Part shown: positions 42,804 to 51,550 of the stretch, one piece after another
How positions within the stretch are numbered: the first letter of the stretch is position 1
How the letters are laid out: each line of letters begins with the position of its first letter
Source: Chitinophaga sancti
Lineage (GTDB): Bacteria; Bacteroidota; Bacteroidia; Chitinophagales; Chitinophagaceae
Direction: 5' to 3'
DNA: 64,000 nucleotides
NCBI RefSeq assembly: GCF_034087045.1
Contig: NZ_CP139247.1
Span: 3,870,001-3,934,000, forward strand
Notes under the pieces: generated by a model
The model's database searches: none
What the model saw: the letters and a program-made list of their open reading frames with translations, nothing else
What the model was told of the DNA's origin: nothing
Position numbers and translations under genes: made by a program

Positions 42804-43526
42804 ATGGAAAATTTAGCAAACAAAAAGGTGCTCATCCTCGGAGGCAGCACCGGATTAGGACTGGCCACGGCAAAAGCCGCTGCCGCAGAAGGCGCACTTG
42901 TAACAATCGTATCTAAAAATCAAAAAAGATTAGACGACGCCGCGAAACAATTGCCGCCCGGAACCACTGCATTTGCCATCGATCTGAGTGACGAAAAAGC
43001 CATCCAGTCATTTTTTGACACCTTTGGCAACTTTGATCACCTCGTGTACACCGCAGGTGAAAATCTCTCCTTATCTGTCATCAAAGACATGGACCTGGCT
43101 GCCAGCCGCAGGTATTTTGATATCCGCTACTGGGGCGCCGTTGCCGCTGTGAAATTTGGTGCTCCCTATATCAACCCCGGAGGGTCTGTTACCCTCACCA
43201 GCGGAATTGCTGCTGTAAAGCCCACAATCAGCTGGAGTATTGGTAGTAGTATCTGTGCCGCAATGGAAGGATTTACCCGCGTAATGGCCTTAGAATTGGC
43301 CCCTGTGAGGGTAAATATCGTGAGCCCCGGTCTGGTGAGGTCAAATTTATGGGATAGCATGAATGCCACAGAAAGAGAACAGCTGTTTGATACCTTTGCA
43401 CAGGCATTGCCTGTCAGGTGGGTGGCAGCCCCGGAAGACATCGCCCCGACATATCTTTATCTCATGAAACAGGCATACAGCACAGGACAAAAGGTAACCG
43501 TCGATGGAGGTGCCCTGTTGATATAA
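42804..43526 (+). CDS. SDR-family oxidoreductase
   Basis: The 240-residue protein has the NAD(P)-binding GGSTGLGLATAKAAAAEG, the YTAGEN segment in place of NNAG, and GGSVTLTSGIAA followed by a weak active site where the usual YxxxK is replaced by WSIGSSIC. A C-terminal PVRVNIVSPGLVRSNLWD and YSTGQKVTVDGGALL complete the pattern. The missing Tyr-x-x-x-Lys suggests an atypical or divergent SDR. It follows the Crp regulator in the same direction. Confidence 0.87.
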   Translation: MENLANKKVLILGGSTGLGLATAKAAAAEGALVTIVSKNQKRLDDAAKQLPPGTTAFAIDLSDEKAIQSFFDTFGNFDHLVYTAGENLSLSVIKDMDLAASRRYFDIRYWGAVAAVKFGAPYINPGGSVTLTSGIAAVKPTISWSIGSSICAAMEGFTRVMALELAPVRVNIVSPGLVRSNLWDSMNATEREQLFDTFAQALPVRWVAAPEDIAPTYLYLMKQAYSTGQKVTVDGGALLI

Positions 43527-43560
43527 ATAAGCCTGTTGTTTTTGTAGAAACCAGGAGTGA

Positions 43561-43794
43561 CTCGGAAAACTGAAGGAGAGCATACCCGGGTATACACCGA
43601 ATATAAAACCGTTGTATAGCGATGGTCCGACTTCTACTTCATTCAGTTATTTGTTTAAAACATATGGCACAGAGGCATCTGTGTATGAAATAGGAGATAA
43701 GACTTCGAGCGCATTTATATTGCAAAAGAGCCAGGTGGCTGCGGATGCGATGATGGAATTATTATTAAAAAGTAGTCGTATCAAAAATAAATAA
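43561..43794 (+). pseudogene. C-terminal stub of a probable M14 carboxypeptidase
   Basis: The frame is open from a TGA at 43558-43560 to the TAA at 43792-43794, with no plausible ATG start. Residues such as PLYSDGPTSTSFSYLFKTYG, SVYEIGD and VAADAMMELLLKSS resemble the last 60-75 residues of M14 zinc carboxypeptidases, with the catalytic Glu in YEIGD. The N-terminal zinc-binding part is missing. It is read as a decayed remnant; the family call is tentative. Confidence 0.5.
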
Positions 43795-43802
43795 GCCTTC
43801 TT

Positions 43803-43897
43803 AGCATTACTTCAGGGATTGACTATTTCCGTCAGGTACCCGAGTAAATCATTCATGAAAGAGGGAATTGACCAACGGGGAATGAAAACCATTTTCG
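43803..43897 (+). repeat. Dispersed 3'-end module, copy 2
   Basis: Reverse-complement match to 37351-37446 over about 90 bp, beginning 9 bp after the M14-stub stop codon and ending 3 bp before the terminator hairpin. Shared blocks include TTACTTCAGGGATT, the TCAGGTACC region and ATGAAAACCATTTTC. Its orientation follows the upstream gene stub. Confidence 0.75.
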
Positions 43898-43900
43898 CAT

Positions 43901-43942
43901 AAAAAGAGGTCGTATCATAAGTAGATGATACGACCTCTTTTT
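43901..43942. terminator. Strong bidirectional terminator
   Basis: Perfect 18-bp arms (43901-43918 and 43925-43942) with AAAAAGAGG at the left end and CCTCTTTTT at the right, enclosing a 6-nt loop. The inner GTATCAT...AAGTAG...ATGATAC resembles the hairpin at 28695-28732. Confidence 0.92.
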
Positions 43943-43988
43943 ATTGCGGCAGATCTTTTGTATAACAATATGAAAGAAATGTACTGTT

Positions 43989-45224
43989 ATGAGAAAATTA
44001 TTGTTGCTGCTGTGTTTGCCCCTGGTTAATTACGCGCAGCAATTACCACCCCCACATGCTACGAAATCTGTTACGAAATACAGCAAGGTAAAGGGCTGGG
44101 GGGACAATGAAAAGCCGGTAGCACCGGCAGGCTTTACGGTAAGCTTATTTGCTGCCGGTCTTCAAAATCCCCGCTGGATTTATGAACTACCCAATGGGGA
44201 CCTGCTGATAGCAGAGTCCAACAGCCACTTTGGTTTCTTCAAAAAGATAGGGGCGGCCATCATTGGTGCCACCCATTCCAATAGTGTAAAGAAGAGTGCG
44301 AACCGCATTACCCTGCTCAGGGATGCGGATAATGATGGCGTGCCTGAAACAAGAACCACTTTCCTGTCAGGTCTGCATCAGCCATTTGGTATGTTGCTGA
44401 TAGGTGATCAACTCTATGTGGCAAATACGGACGCTATATGGCGATTTCCCTACAAAGAGGGAGCTACAGCCATCACAGCGCGGGGTATAAAGATCGCTGA
44501 TCTGCCTGCTGGCAAAGTGAATCGTCACTGGACGAGGAATTTGTTGGTGAATCCATCTCATACTAAACTCTATGTATCCGTTGGGTCAGGTGATGATCAT
44601 GGAGAGAAAGGAATAGAGAAAGAACAATTACGCGCGGCGATATTGGAAATGAACGTGGATGGAAGTGGGTTGCAATTATATGCCTCAGGTATACGAAATC
44701 CTGTCACCATTGCATGGGCGCCGGGTACAGATGATATGTGGGCGATTGTGAATGAAAGAGATGAATTGGGCAATGACCTGGTGCCAGATTATTTCACGCA
44801 TGTACAGCGAGGTGGTTTTTATGGTTGGCCATATAGTTATTTCGGACAGCATATTGATCCACGAGTACCAGCTGCGCCTCCGGGATTGGTAGAGAAAGCC
44901 ATTGTGCCGGATCTGGCATTGCCGGCGCATAGCGCTAATCTTGGAGTGGTTTTTTATACGGGGGATAAGTATAGACATGGTGCTTTTATTACGCAGCATG
45001 GATCCTGGAATAGAAAACCGGTATCAGGGTATAAAGTTATTTTTATTCCGTTTAAAAATGGTAAACCTTCAGGCCCGGGAGAAGACTTCTTGACTGGGTT
45101 TGTAAAAGATAGTGTGGCGGGGACAGTGCGTGGCAGACCGGTGGGAATTACAGTGAGTAGGAAGGGAGATTTATTTGTCACTGATGATAAAGAGAACAGG
45201 GTGTGGAAGGTGAAAGCGGATTAA
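43989..45224 (+). CDS. PQQ-dependent sugar-dehydrogenase-like (sorbosone dehydrogenase) protein
   Basis: The 411-residue product has a signal peptide (cleavage near NYAQ) and a six-bladed propeller resembling sorbosone/soluble glucose dehydrogenases: GLQNPRWIYELPNGDLLIAES, NRITLLRDADNDGVPE, PFGMLLIGDQLYVANTDAI, HWTRNLLVNPSHTKLYVSVGSGDDHGE, ASGIRNPVTIAWAPGT and HGSWNRKPVSGY. Such proteins use PQQ, but cofactor binding cannot be confirmed here. The gene lies between two decayed gene stubs. Confidence 0.87.
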   Translation: MRKLLLLLCLPLVNYAQQLPPPHATKSVTKYSKVKGWGDNEKPVAPAGFTVSLFAAGLQNPRWIYELPNGDLLIAESNSHFGFFKKIGAAIIGATHSNSVKKSANRITLLRDADNDGVPETRTTFLSGLHQPFGMLLIGDQLYVANTDAIWRFPYKEGATAITARGIKIADLPAGKVNRHWTRNLLVNPSHTKLYVSVGSGDDHGEKGIEKEQLRAAILEMNVDGSGLQLYASGIRNPVTIAWAPGTDDMWAIVNERDELGNDLVPDYFTHVQRGGFYGWPYSYFGQHIDPRVPAAPPGLVEKAIVPDLALPAHSANLGVVFYTGDKYRHGAFITQHGSWNRKPVSGYKVIFIPFKNGKPSGPGEDFLTGFVKDSVAGTVRGRPVGITVSRKGDLFVTDDKENRVWKVKAD

Positions 45225-45260
45225 TTAATTTTTGTAGAAGCAGGCTAATTGTTGCACGCG

Positions 45261-45425
45261 GGATTGGCTGATTTAGTTGCTTGGGGCCGGTTATATTATA
45301 TATACAATCCTGAGTTCAGATTAGGTACGCCTTTGGCAACGCCGGATCCTGGATACTATAAAGGTGGTGAAAAAGGATTCGCGGATTATTCAACTATGGA
45401 TAAAAACCTTATCCTGGTGGAATGA
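45261..45425 (+). pseudogene. C-terminal stub of an Old Yellow Enzyme (NADH:flavin oxidoreductase)
   Basis: The frame ending at TGA 45423-45425 reads GLADLVAWGRL, YNPEFRLGTPLATPDP, YYKGGEKGFADYST, matching the C-terminal segment of OYE-family ene-reductases (ADLVAWGR, then NP, LR and the GGDEKGYTDYP-type end). An in-frame TAA at 45246-45248 and the absence of the N-terminal barrel show that only the tail remains. It lies 37 bp after the sorbosone dehydrogenase gene. Confidence 0.75.
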
Positions 45426-45435
45426 TGAAACTTGT

Positions 45436-45478
45436 CTACTTAACTATTACCAGCAGGGATAAAAACATCATGGTAACC
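45436..45478 (+). repeat. Dispersed 3'-end module, partial copy 4
   Basis: TTAACTAT, CCAGCAGG and AAAAACAT align with the gene-proximal end of the module at 37351-37446 (reverse complement). It follows the OYE stub by 10 bp in the same orientation. No hairpin follows, so this copy appears truncated. Confidence 0.5.
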
Positions 45479-45510
45479 CAATAATAATATTTTTCCCTAT
45501 ATTTACCCCC

Positions 45511-45813
45511 ATGAAATTCTTGCTGGTTTTCATACTATCTCTCATCGTTCTCTGCGAAACCATCATACCTTGCTGTGTATGGGATAGTTGCGCGCAGGAA
45601 ACCACCACCACCAGCAATTCAAAAAAAGACAAAGGCGAATGCTCCCCATTCACTGCTTCCTGCTCCTCCTGCACATCAGGTGTCATATTAGCAAAAGCCA
45701 CCACCCCTGAATTCTCCATCACCATACCCCCTGTTAAGCACATCGCTGCTTACAAGTCCATGCGGGCCACTCCTTACACCCGTTCATTACTACAACCTCC
45801 CCGGCTGGCATAA
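45511..45813 (+). CDS. DUF6660-type small cysteine-rich exported protein
   Basis: The 100-residue product has a signal peptide or N-terminal anchor (MKFLLVFILSLIVLCE) and six to seven cysteines arranged as CC, C, C and CSSC in residues 20-55. Proteins of this type (DUF6660) are commonly encoded just before CusA/CzcA-family pumps in Bacteroidota. The cysteines suggest metal binding in the periplasm as part of the efflux system, but this is inferred from context. Confidence 0.7.
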   Translation: MKFLLVFILSLIVLCETIIPCCVWDSCAQETTTTSNSKKDKGECSPFTASCSSCTSGVILAKATTPEFSITIPPVKHIAAYKSMRATPYTRSLLQPPRLA

Positions 45814-45877
45814 TTCCCCTCCACCATTACACAATTTTATGCTGCATGGCACCCTGCCATGAGACAAACTATTTATT

Positions 45878-48800
45878 ATGTTAGATAAAGTCATCAGGTT
45901 TAGTATCAACAATAAACTGGTGATTGGATGCCTCACGGCCGTACTCATTGTATGGGGTGTGTGGAGCGCACTGCGCCTGCCCATCGATGCCGTACCGGAC
46001 ATTACCAATAACCAGGTCCAGATTATCACAAATGCCCCTACGCTCGCCACCCAGGAGGTAGAGCAGTTCGTATCATATCCCGTTGAACAAAGCATTGCCA
46101 ACCTTCCCGATCTGATCGAAATCCGTTCTGTTTCAAGGTTCGGTTTATCGGTCGTGACCGCCGTATTCGACGATAAAGTGGATGTATATTTTGCCAGGCA
46201 ACTCATCAATGAGCGCCTCCTGGAAGTAAGGAACCAGGTACCTGAAGGTGTTGCCATGCCTGAGCTGGCGCCTGTGAGCACCGGCCTGGGACAAATTTAT
46301 GAATATGTATTACGCCCTAAAAAAGGGAGTGAACATAAATACAATGCCGCAGACCTCCGTTCTATGCAGGACTGGATTGTAGCCCGCCAACTCTATGGCA
46401 CCCCGGGCATTGCAGAAGTCAATAGCTTCGGTGGTAAGCTCAAGCAATATGAAGTAGCTGTAGATCCTGACCGCCTGAAGGCCATGAATGTAAGCATCTC
46501 CGAAATTTTCACCGCCCTGCACCAGAATAACCAGAATACCGGTGGTGCTTATATTGATAAAAAGCCCAATGCCTATTTCATCAGGGGTATTGGGTTGGTG
46601 ACTTCGCTGGAAGACATCGGCAATATTGTAATTAAGAATCCCGCAGGCATTCCTGTCTATATGAAGGATGTGGCGAATGTGAGATTTGGCAGTGCGATCC
46701 GCTATGGGGCCATGACCCTGAATGGAGAGGAAGAAGTAGTAGGCGGCATTATCATGATGCTGAAAGGAGCAAATAGTGCAGAGGTAGTAAAGCGGGTAAA
46801 AGCAAGAATGGAGCAGATTAAAATGGCCCTCCCCGAAGATGTGATCATTGAACCTTATCTCGATCGTACGAGTCTGGTCAACCGCGCTATCAGCACCGTA
46901 GAACGCAACCTCGTTGAAGGCGCTTTGATTGTGATCTTTGTACTGGTATTGTTTTTAGGAAATATACGCGCAGGTATCATCGTCGCATCTGCCATTCCGT
47001 TATCTATGCTTTTTGCATTGGGATTGATGAATGTATTCCATGTATCTGCAAACCTGCTAAGTTTGGGGGCTATTGATTTTGGATTGATTGTAGACGGTTC
47101 GGTCATCATTGTTGAAGCGACCCTGCATCACCTGGCCCGGCGCACCAGCCAACAAAAACTGACACAGGCAGAGATGAATGAAGAGGTATTTATTTCTGCT
47201 TCTAAGATCAGGAACAGTGCCGCTTTTGGAGAGATCATCATTTTGGTAGTATATATCCCTATCCTGACACTGGTTGGCATTGAAGGCAAAATGTTCCGTC
47301 CCATGGCACAGACTGTCGGCTTTGCGATATTAGGTGCCTTGCTGCTTTCACTGACTTATATTCCTATGATGTCGGCGTTGTTTTTGCCAAAACAAATTTC
47401 ACAGAAGGTCACCTTTGCCGATAAGATGATCGGGTACTTTCAGCGGATTTATAGCAGGGCATTGGACAAGGCTATCCGGTTTAAGTATGTAGTGGTGAGT
47501 GTGGCAGTAGCGCTGACAGTGATGGCGGTGATATTATTTGCCAGAATGGGCGGGGAGTTCATTCCGCAATTGCAGGAAGGCGACTATGCTTTCCATTGTA
47601 TCTTACCACCGGGATCTTCTTTGAGTCAGAGTATTGAAACATCTATGCAGGCCTCCCGGTTATTGAAAACGTTTCCCGAAGTAAAAGAGGTGATCGGTCG
47701 TACCGGGAGTGCGGAGATCCCTACCGATCCAATGCCGCCAGAAGCGACTGACCTGATCGTAGTGCTGAAAGAAAAATCAGCCTGGACCACCACGAAAGAT
47801 TACAATGAACTGGCCCACCTGATGGAAGAAAAGTTAGCACAGATACCTGGTGTGTTTTTCGAAGCCAATCAGCCTATTCAAATGCGTTTTAATGAGCTGA
47901 TGACGGGCATCCGGCAGGATGTAGCGGTGAAGATATTTGGTGAAAATATAGACACCCTTGCTGCAATTGCACCTAGAGTAGCTGGTGTGATACAGGGCGT
48001 GAAGGGTGTGTCCACCCCGCAGATAGAGCAAACAACAGGTTTGCCGCAGATCACCATTGAATATGACAGGATCCGTATTGCCAATTATGGATTAAACATC
48101 GCTGATATCAACAGGATAGTCAGTGCTGCCTTTGCAGGTGAAGTAGCTGGTTCTGTATTTGAAAATGAGCGGCGGTTTGACCTGGTTGTAAGACTGGATA
48201 GTGCACACCGAAGCAGTATTGATGATGTGGCCAACCTCTTTATTCCATTGCCCAATGGCAACCAGATCTTATTGAGCCAGTTAGCAAATGTATCGTTCAA
48301 AGATGGTCCGGCCCAGATAAGCAGGGAAGCGGCAAGACGCAGGGTCGTGATTGGTTTCAATGTAGTAGGCAGAGATGTGGAATCTGTAGTGGAAGAGATA
48401 CAGGACAAACTCGCAAAGTATAAATTGCCTACCGGGTATTACTTTACCTATGGCGGTACTTTTGAAAACCTGCAACAGGCATCTGCCAGGTTAAGCATAG
48501 CAGTGCCAGCAGCGTTGCTGTTGATATTTGTATTACTCTACTTTACATTCCATTCTTTTAAACAGGCAGGATTGATCTTTACCGCCATTCCTATGTCAGC
48601 TATTGGTGGTGTACTGGCCTTGTTGACACGGGGAATGCCATTTTCTATCTCAGCAGGTGTAGGGTTCATCGCCTTGTTTGGCGTAGCCGTATTAAATGGA
48701 ATTGTATTGATCGGCACCTTTAACCAGCTGGAAAAAGAGGGCGTGACAAATGTATTGGAACGAATAAAAAGAGGCACTATGGAACGATTACGACCTGTGT

Positions 48801-50167
48801 TGATGACAGCTACCGTGGCTTCCTTAGGTTTCCTGCCAATGGCATTATCATCCGGCGCAGGAGCGGAAGTACAGAAACCACTGGCCACCGTGGTGATTGG
48901 TGGATTGCTCTCTGCGACAATTTTGACCCTGATCGTGTTGCCTTTGTTGTATATGATCAGTATGAAGAAAAAGGCCCTGACCATATTGCTGTTAATAGGT
49001 TGTACATGTTCCATGAAAGTAAATGCGCAATCACCCATCACCCTCCATGATGCGTATAACAAAGCATTACAGCAAAACCTGCAAATCAGATCTGCTGACC
49101 TGCAACTGCAAAAAAGCCTTACGCTGAATGCCACCGCTGCGACCATCCCGAATACCGGGATCTTTGCAGAGAATGAAGACCTGCGACCTACCGATTCAAA
49201 AGGGATCCTGAAGATTGGGCTTTCTCAAACCCTGGATTGGCCAGGGCTGTATAAAGCAAAAAGACAGTTGCTGAATGAACAGTCTAAATCAGTTGCATAT
49301 AATCGCACGATTAAAGCACTTGAAATAAAAAGAGAAGTACAAAGTACCTGGTACGCGCTCTGGTATTATCAAAGCAGACAGGCACTGTGGACAAGGCTGG
49401 ATAGTATTTATACATCCTTGTCAGCCGCCGCTGTATTAAGAGTAAAGACGGGTGAAAGTGCCGGATTAGATAGTATTGCGGCCATTGCAAAAGCAAGAGA
49501 AACCACTGTACAGTTACAACTCATAGATCGTGATCTGAAAGTACAGCAGGCGGTATTAAAAAAACTGTTGAATACTGATACCGCTTATGTAGCAAAGAGT
49601 ACCGGCATTGAAAAGGTCGCTGTCGATTATGGTGACAGTCTGGATGTAACTCATCCTTTTATTCAACAACAGGAACAGAATATTGCCATTGCCAATGCGG
49701 AGATCAGGGTAGCCCGTCAAACCCGTATGCCCGATTTTCAGGGACGTTTCTTCACACAACGCCTGTATGGCATGCGTGATCCTTATTCCGGATTCTCATT
49801 TACTGTCGGTGTTCCTTTGTTTGGAAGAGGTGCGTATCATAACAGCATCAAAGCGGCACAGGTAGAAAAACAATTCCAGCAATCCGTACTCGACTATCAG
49901 CAACAAGCATTGCAAACAGAGCGTCAGCAGGATGTACAGCAGTTGCAAAAGAATAAAGAGTTACTGGATTATTATGAATCCACCGGTTTGAAACAGGCGG
50001 ATCTGATCATCAAAGCTGCCAACCTGAGTTATCGGGCCGGTGAAATCAGTTTTGCAGAGCTTTCGCAATTCCTGACACAAGCTATCGATATACAAAGAAA
50101 TTACCTGGATGTATTGAACCAATACAATCAGTCCGCCATTCAATTAAACTTCTATTTAAACAGATAA
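45878..50167 (+). CDS. CzcA-type heavy-metal RND pump fused to a TolC-like outer-membrane factor
   Basis: The 1429-residue protein combines an HME-family RND transporter (1 to about 1025) with a TolC-like outer-membrane factor (about 1050-1429). In the RND part, IDFGLIVDGSVIIVE gives Asp400, Asp406 and Glu413, the proton-relay residues of the CzcA/HME class. DPMPPEATD and QMRFNELMTGIRQDVAVK resemble CzcA/NccA, and the Met triad of CusA is not kept, favouring divalent Zn/Co/Cd/Ni ions. The junction (from Met1029) looks like a signal peptide ending VNA-Q, so the TolC part may be released. CusB-type adaptor gene follows by 1 bp. Confidence 0.92.
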   Translation: MLDKVIRFSINNKLVIGCLTAVLIVWGVWSALRLPIDAVPDITNNQVQIITNAPTLATQEVEQFVSYPVEQSIANLPDLIEIRSVSRFGLSVVTAVFDDKVDVYFARQLINERLLEVRNQVPEGVAMPELAPVSTGLGQIYEYVLRPKKGSEHKYNAADLRSMQDWIVARQLYGTPGIAEVNSFGGKLKQYEVAVDPDRLKAMNVSISEIFTALHQNNQNTGGAYIDKKPNAYFIRGIGLVTSLEDIGNIVIKNPAGIPVYMKDVANVRFGSAIRYGAMTLNGEEEVVGGIIMMLKGANSAEVVKRVKARMEQIKMALPEDVIIEPYLDRTSLVNRAISTVERNLVEGALIVIFVLVLFLGNIRAGIIVASAIPLSMLFALGLMNVFHVSANLLSLGAIDFGLIVDGSVIIVEATLHHLARRTSQQKLTQAEMNEEVFISASKIRNSAAFGEIIILVVYIPILTLVGIEGKMFRPMAQTVGFAILGALLLSLTYIPMMSALFLPKQISQKVTFADKMIGYFQRIYSRALDKAIRFKYVVVSVAVALTVMAVILFARMGGEFIPQLQEGDYAFHCILPPGSSLSQSIETSMQASRLLKTFPEVKEVIGRTGSAEIPTDPMPPEATDLIVVLKEKSAWTTTKDYNELAHLMEEKLAQIPGVFFEANQPIQMRFNELMTGIRQDVAVKIFGENIDTLAAIAPRVAGVIQGVKGVSTPQIEQTTGLPQITIEYDRIRIANYGLNIADINRIVSAAFAGEVAGSVFENERRFDLVVRLDSAHRSSIDDVANLFIPLPNGNQILLSQLANVSFKDGPAQISREAARRRVVIGFNVVGRDVESVVEEIQDKLAKYKLPTGYYFTYGGTFENLQQASARLSIAVPAALLLIFVLLYFTFHSFKQAGLIFTAIPMSAIGGVLALLTRGMPFSISAGVGFIALFGVAVLNGIVLIGTFNQLEKEGVTNVLERIKRGTMERLRPVLMTATVASLGFLPMALSSGAGAEVQKPLATVVIGGLLSATILTLIVLPLLYMISMKKKALTILLLIGCTCSMKVNAQSPITLHDAYNKALQQNLQIRSADLQLQKSLTLNATAATIPNTGIFAENEDLRPTDSKGILKIGLSQTLDWPGLYKAKRQLLNEQSKSVAYNRTIKALEIKREVQSTWYALWYYQSRQALWTRLDSIYTSLSAAAVLRVKTGESAGLDSIAAIAKARETTVQLQLIDRDLKVQQAVLKKLLNTDTAYVAKSTGIEKVAVDYGDSLDVTHPFIQQQEQNIAIANAEIRVARQTRMPDFQGRFFTQRLYGMRDPYSGFSFTVGVPLFGRGAYHNSIKAAQVEKQFQQSVLDYQQQALQTERQQDVQQLQKNKELLDYYESTGLKQADLIIKAANLSYRAGEISFAELSQFLTQAIDIQRNYLDVLNQYNQSAIQLNFYLNR

Positions 50168-50168
50168 A

Positions 50169-51314
50169 ATGAAGAAAGTATTTTTCTTAATCATATTGAC
50201 GTTATCCGCCTGCGTTCAACCAAAAGCAACGCATGAAGAGGACGACGCTGCTGAAACGGAAACCAATGTTGCCACCATCACGCCGGAACAAATGAAAGCA
50301 GTCGGCATTGAATTGGATACTGTCAGCCAGAAAAGCCTGGTAGATGCGATCAAGTTAAGCGGCATGCTCTCAGTGCCTAATCAGAACAAAGCATTAGTAA
50401 CCGCACTGACCAGTGGCATTGTGAAAACGCTGACCGTGCTACCCGGTGATTATGTAAAGAAAGGACAGGTCATTGCAACACTCGTCAACCCTGAACTGAC
50501 AAAGGTGCAGGAGGAATTACAATCTACCATTGCCCAATTGAACCTTGCAAGAATAGAACAACAACGCCAGCAGGAATTAGTAGCCGGCAATGCAGCGCCA
50601 TTAAAAAACCTGCAAAGGGTAGAGACCGAAATCGCTACCCTCACTGCTACGCGAAATGCCTTGCAGCAACAACTGTCTGCATTAGGGATCTCTGCCTCAG
50701 CAGTGTCTGCCGGCAAGATCACCACAACGATTGCCATTACTGCACCTATCAGTGGCACCATCAGCAATGTGAAGGCAGAGATAGGAGCGAATGTAGATGC
50801 AGCTACCCCCGTAGCGCAGATAGTCAATAACTCTGAATTACACCTCGACCTGTTTGTATATGAGAAGGATCTGTCTAAATTGAAACCCAAACAGGATATT
50901 ACCTTCACCTTGACAAACAATCCCGGCAAGACGTACGAAGCAGCCGTGTTTTCTATAGGCACTGCATTTGAAAATGACACCAAGACAATTCCAGTACATG
51001 CAGTGGTGAATGGAGATAAATCAGGATTGATAGAAGGGATGAATGTAACAGCGGTCGTAAGTACCGGTGCCATTAAAGGCCCTGCAGTACCTTCTGCCGC
51101 TATTGTAAGTCATGCAGGAGAGGATTATATATTTGTGATGATAAAAGAAACAAAAGAAGGCTATGAGTTTGAAAAGTGGCCGGTAGCAAAAGGTGTTGCT
51201 GATGTGGGATATTCCGCTATCACTCCTGTCAGAGAATTGCCTGCGCATGCCAAAGTGGTGACCAAAGGTGCTTTCTTTGTGTTGGCAAAACTGACGAATA
51301 AAGGGGAAGAATAG
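50169..51314 (+). CDS. RND efflux periplasmic adaptor (CzcB/CusB type), lipoprotein
   Basis: The 381-residue product has lipobox LSAC (Cys15), an acidic His-containing N-terminal region, a biotinyl-lipoyl-like hybrid with SGIVKTLTVLPGDYVKKGQVIATL, a long coiled hairpin (about 110-175), and barrel segments ITAPISGTISNVKAEIGANVD. It should link the RND pump to the outer-membrane factor in the metal efflux complex. It starts one base after the pump gene. A hairpin follows the operon. Confidence 0.92.
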   Translation: MKKVFFLIILTLSACVQPKATHEEDDAAETETNVATITPEQMKAVGIELDTVSQKSLVDAIKLSGMLSVPNQNKALVTALTSGIVKTLTVLPGDYVKKGQVIATLVNPELTKVQEELQSTIAQLNLARIEQQRQQELVAGNAAPLKNLQRVETEIATLTATRNALQQQLSALGISASAVSAGKITTTIAITAPISGTISNVKAEIGANVDAATPVAQIVNNSELHLDLFVYEKDLSKLKPKQDITFTLTNNPGKTYEAAVFSIGTAFENDTKTIPVHAVVNGDKSGLIEGMNVTAVVSTGAIKGPAVPSAAIVSHAGEDYIFVMIKETKEGYEFEKWPVAKGVADVGYSAITPVRELPAHAKVVTKGAFFVLAKLTNKGEE

Positions 51315-51324
51315 TATGTTGTAA

Positions 51325-51355
51325 AATTTTTAGCATGTAGCCCATGCTAAAAATT
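51325..51355. terminator. Terminator after the metal-efflux operon
   Basis: Perfect 13-bp arms (51325-51337 and 51343-51355) with a 5-nt loop, A-rich before and T-rich at the arm. The T-tract after the stem is short. Confidence 0.65.
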
Positions 51356-51537
51356 ACCCTATTATTATGATGCACCGATGCTTCCTTAAGAAAAGCAATA
51401 TATGCCCCGCCTCCCGCTGGTTTGCAGACACTCAGCTGGCAAACCGGCGGTGACTGGGCGGATCACCCCGGTACAAGCCTCACAACTGGTAAAAGAATAA
51501 GTTGTCAATTGGTAATACAGGTTGTCTCTCCTTACCC

Positions 51538-51545
51538 TAACTTTG
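51538..51545 (+). promoter_or_regulatory. -7 box TAACTTTG before Crp-like gene
   Basis: TAACTTTG ends 5 bases before the ATG at 51551. The same spacing is seen at the other Crp gene. No -33 element at the right distance is convincing. Confidence 0.4.
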
Positions 51546-51550
51546 CAGGA

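Noticed and set aside
45422..45484. 20-codon frame starting at the OYE-stub stop (ATGATG)
   Set aside because: It coincides with a partial copy of the dispersed module; similar frames in other copies are broken, so it is unlikely to be translated.
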